From positions 1 through 24,867 of the forward strand of contig CBDUQG010000008.1 of NCBI GenBank assembly GCA_965369305.1: a DNA stretch of 24,867 nucleotides. The letters run 5' to 3'. This DNA is from JAFGTE01 sp965369305. Its GTDB lineage: Bacteria; Patescibacteriota; Gracilibacteria; UM-FILTER-43-11. A program made the translations under genes and the position numbers. Positions 23,415 through 24,867 of the stretch are shown piece by piece; positions within the stretch are counted from its first letter, which is position 1; every line of letters begins with the position of its first letter. A model generated the notes under the pieces. The model had not been told where the DNA came from, made no database searches, and saw nothing but the letters and a program-made list of their open reading frames with translations.

Positions 23415-23963
23415 TTATTTCCACTTTATAGAACATCCCATACTAGGATGTTGAGGTTCTGACACCGGATTTCCATCTAGGATAGCATCGAGTGCCTCGC
23501 GAAGATCCTGTTTTGTCACCTGATCTTCCTCTTTCCAATTATCATCCACTCGACCATGGTACGTAAGCTTGCGAGCTTGGTCGAAAACGAAAATGTCAGG
23601 GGTGCACTGGGCTTGATAGGCTTTTGCCACAGCCTGTGATTCATCATGTAGATAAGGGAAGTTGATTCCCTTTTCTTCTACCCATTCTTGCATAGCCTCG
23701 AAGGAATCTTCAGGGTAATTTTCGGAGTCGTTAGCATTGATACCAACCAATTGAACCTCTTTATCTGCATAATCTGCCTGAATCGCAATCAGACGATCAA
23801 TAACTGCTTTGATGTAGGGACAATGATTACACATAAAAATCACCACCAAGATTTTTTTATCCTTGAAATCCATTGGACCATAACCTTTACCATCGGTGGC
23901 AGGTAGGCTAAAAGGAATGATGTCTTTTCCGAGATGAAGGGGTAGTGATTCAAGGAGGGTCAT
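23415..23963 (-). CDS. Thioredoxin-family redoxin with CNHC active site
   Basis: The protein has 182 aa with an AhpC/TSA-like thioredoxin fold: FSLPATDGKGYGPMDF, then VVIFMCNHCPYIKAV with Cys45 and Cys48. The cis-Pro region is QCTPDIFVFD, and the C-terminus is HPSMGCSIKWK. This matches the cytoplasmic thioredoxin-like proteins with a CNHCPY motif whose role is poorly defined, probably thiol-disulfide exchange or peroxide reduction. No signal peptide is visible. It is the first gene before ppcA, separated by 10 bp. Why a redoxin is linked to PEP carboxylase is unknown. The ATG has no SD. Confidence 0.87.
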   Translation of the reverse strand: MTLLESLPLHLGKDIIPFSLPATDGKGYGPMDFKDKKILVVIFMCNHCPYIKAVIDRLIAIQADYADKEVQLVGINANDSENYPEDSFEAMQEWVEEKGINFPYLHDESQAVAKAYQAQCTPDIFVFDQARKLTYHGRVDDNWKEEDQVTKQDLREALDAILDGNPVSEPQHPSMGCSIKWK

Positions 23964-24026
23964 AGCGAAAATTTATTGTCATTTCCCATATTATCATATA
24001 AATTACATGTACTTCGTGATTAAAGG

Positions 24027-24150
24027 GGGCCACACAGAATTCAATCGCAGTCCGGTGGACACCGGACGAGAAGGATTCTGTGGGGAGAGGAGGAGCTTAC
24101 GAAAGCCGAAGTAGGCGCCGGAGGCGAATACACAGGCTGTAGTGAAACGA
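24027..24150 (+). ncRNA. Candidate structured RNA or leader upstream of tRNA-Ala
   Basis: This gene-free segment is much more GC-rich than the AT-rich sequence before it and folds well. CCACACAGAAT (24030-24040) pairs with ATTCTGTGGGG (24075-24085) with one mismatch, enclosing a perfect 7-bp hairpin GTCCGGT/ACCGGAC with a GGAC loop (24050-24067). Short hairpins follow: GCTT/AAGC (24095-24106) and CGCC/GGCG (24116-24126). A weak promoter (TTGTCA at 23976, TATAAA at 23997, 15-bp spacer) precedes it. It matches no RNA family I can recall (not RNase P, SRP, tmRNA or 6S by visible signatures). It could be a tRNA precursor leader, a separate small RNA, or a structured remnant. Confidence 0.3.
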
Positions 24151-24156
24151 CGACGA

Positions 24157-24233
<77 letters not shown>

Positions 24234-24248
24234 ATTTTTTGCGTAACA

Positions 24249-24275
24249 AAAAAACCCACCGATCGGTGGGTTTTT
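24249..24275. terminator. Bidirectional intrinsic terminator
   Basis: A perfect inverted repeat with core AACCCACC-GATC-GGTGGGTT is flanked by A runs on the left and T runs on the right, so it works in both directions. It closes the plus-strand tRNA-Ala transcript and the minus-strand small gene at 24291-24653. Confidence 0.9.
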
Positions 24276-24290
24276 ATATTTAGGTTTAAA

Positions 24291-24653
24291 TTAAGCCTTT
24301 TTGAAGAGGCGGTCTCGAGCACTACCTTTCTTAGAATTATCTCTCAGATATGTGTACTCTACTCCATCAATACTAAATTTTTGTGTGTCCATGTGGCTTA
24401 CCTTACCATCACGTGCAGCCTCCTTGATAGCATCTTTAGCCTGCTCAATGATTTCAGCAAAATCCTCCTTTTCCGCAGTACTAAGTTCTTTTCTATTTTT
24501 ACCCACCTTCTCATCTAGCTCTTCTTTTGTTGGAGGCTTTGCCTCGTAATTGCTTTCCATACCTTTTTTAAGCTCATCTGCTTTGGGCATCATTTTTGCA
24601 AGAACATCTTTAGCGTCCTTTGGAGCTTCTTTGGGGGCTTCAATTCCTGACAT
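24291..24653 (-). CDS. Small charged hypothetical protein
   Basis: The protein has 120 aa, rich in Lys, Glu and Asp, with no signal peptide, membrane segment or cysteine. The N-terminal half looks disordered (KEAPKDAKD, then KPPTKEELDEKVGKN). A helix near residues 60-82 (EKEDFAEIIEQAKDAIKEAA) is followed by a short beta-like stretch (HMDTQKFSIDGVEYTYLRD) and a basic tail. I do not recognise the family. It has a good promoter at 24685-24713, a leader of about 25 nt without an SD, and a terminator after it, so it looks like a real single-gene unit. Confidence 0.7.
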   Translation of the reverse strand: MSGIEAPKEAPKDAKDVLAKMMPKADELKKGMESNYEAKPPTKEELDEKVGKNRKELSTAEKEDFAEIIEQAKDAIKEAARDGKVSHMDTQKFSIDGVEYTYLRDNSKKGSARDRLFKKA

Positions 24654-24684
24654 AATATTAGTGTTAGTTTTTAATCTTCATACC

Positions 24685-24713
24685 ATTATATCATGAATTG
24701 AATAATTCTTCAA
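24685..24713 (-). promoter_or_regulatory. Promoter for the 120-aa protein
   Basis: On the minus strand TTGAAG (24708-24713), a 17-bp spacer and a perfect TATAAT (24685-24690). The box pair overlaps the 3' end of the preceding gene. Confidence 0.65.
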
Positions 24714-24867
24714 GTATCTCTTCAGCATTTTGATCATCTTTCTGCCTATCTAATTCTTCCTGGTGGTGCAAACTGGCCATCTTTTCTTTTCCAGCCTCAA
24801 GGCTCTTTTTTTGCTCTTCTGATTTTGCAGCCGCCTCCTGATCCTTCTTACGAATATTCTCCATCGC
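24691..24867 (-). CDS. Small charged hypothetical protein (may be cut at window end)
   Basis: An open frame runs from the window edge to a TGA stop at 24691-24693. An in-frame ATG at 24862-24864 would give 57 aa (MENIRKKDQEAAAKSEEQ and so on), but the frame stays open upstream, so the true start may lie outside. The sequence is almost entirely Glu/Lys/Gln/Ala and probably forms one long helix or coiled coil ending in ILEELFNS. It has no recognised family. Its composition resembles that of the 120-aa neighbour. Confidence 0.5.
   Translation of the reverse strand, partial: AMENIRKKDQEAAAKSEEQKKSLEAGKEKMASLHHQEELDRQKDDQNAEEILEELFNS

Overview
The window is a compact, bacterial, chromosome-like segment with standard stop codons; no reading frame needs UGA to be sense. 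Several traits suggest a Patescibacteria (CPR) lineage, perhaps Peregrinibacteria-like: short Mur-ligase and riboflavin-kinase versions, a peptidoglycan amidase/Ig/SpoIID fusion, a lone VirD4/TraG-like membrane ATPase, and many genes with no Shine-Dalgarno (SD) sequence. This taxonomic call is inference from gene content. No phage, insertion sequence or CRISPR array is visible. rRNA is absent, and there is one tRNA.

Region 1-5609 (minus strand) is an envelope and oxidative-folding operon: a DsbA-like oxidoreductase, a CcdA/DsbD-like membrane electron carrier fused to a thioredoxin-fold domain, and a very large secreted cell-wall enzyme. That enzyme joins a PGRP-type amidase, about four NBR1-like Ig domains and a SpoIID domain. 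Region 5712-8252 (minus) is a membrane-anchored AAA+ ATPase of the T4SS coupling-protein type with its own promoter.

Region 8253-9783 holds a long intergenic segment with two outward promoters, a strongly folding 5' leader, and a GC-rich gene with a strong SD. The gene encodes an acidic-tailed membrane-anchored protein and is closed by a hairpin terminator. Region 9792-12682 (plus) is recJ followed immediately by carA. A DHCR24/GlcD-like FAD oxidoreductase (12685-13998) converges on them.

Region 14043-16535 (plus) runs from a good promoter through a helix-turn-helix/coiled-coil/membrane protein, an archaeal-type triosephosphate isomerase and an MscS channel. Region 16594-19686 (minus) is a tight four-gene operon: TSUP permease, stand-alone riboflavin kinase, short MurE and short TruB. 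It diverges from a CDP-alcohol phosphatidyltransferase-like gene (19829-20638, plus), and the two promoters share one -35 region.

Region 20661-23963 (minus) is redoxin, archaeal-type PEP carboxylase, then aspartate aminotransferase. The last two would convert PEP to oxaloacetate to aspartate, and CarA would supply carbamoyl phosphate, so these genes could feed pyrimidine or amino-acid synthesis. The end of the window has a GC-rich, foldable segment of unknown nature, tRNA-Ala(GGC) with an encoded CCA, a bidirectional terminator, and two small charged hypothetical proteins on the minus strand.

Promoters recognised here are mostly sigma70-like with a spacer of 16 to 18 bp. Start codons of SD-less genes often lie only about 10 to 25 nt from the predicted transcription start.
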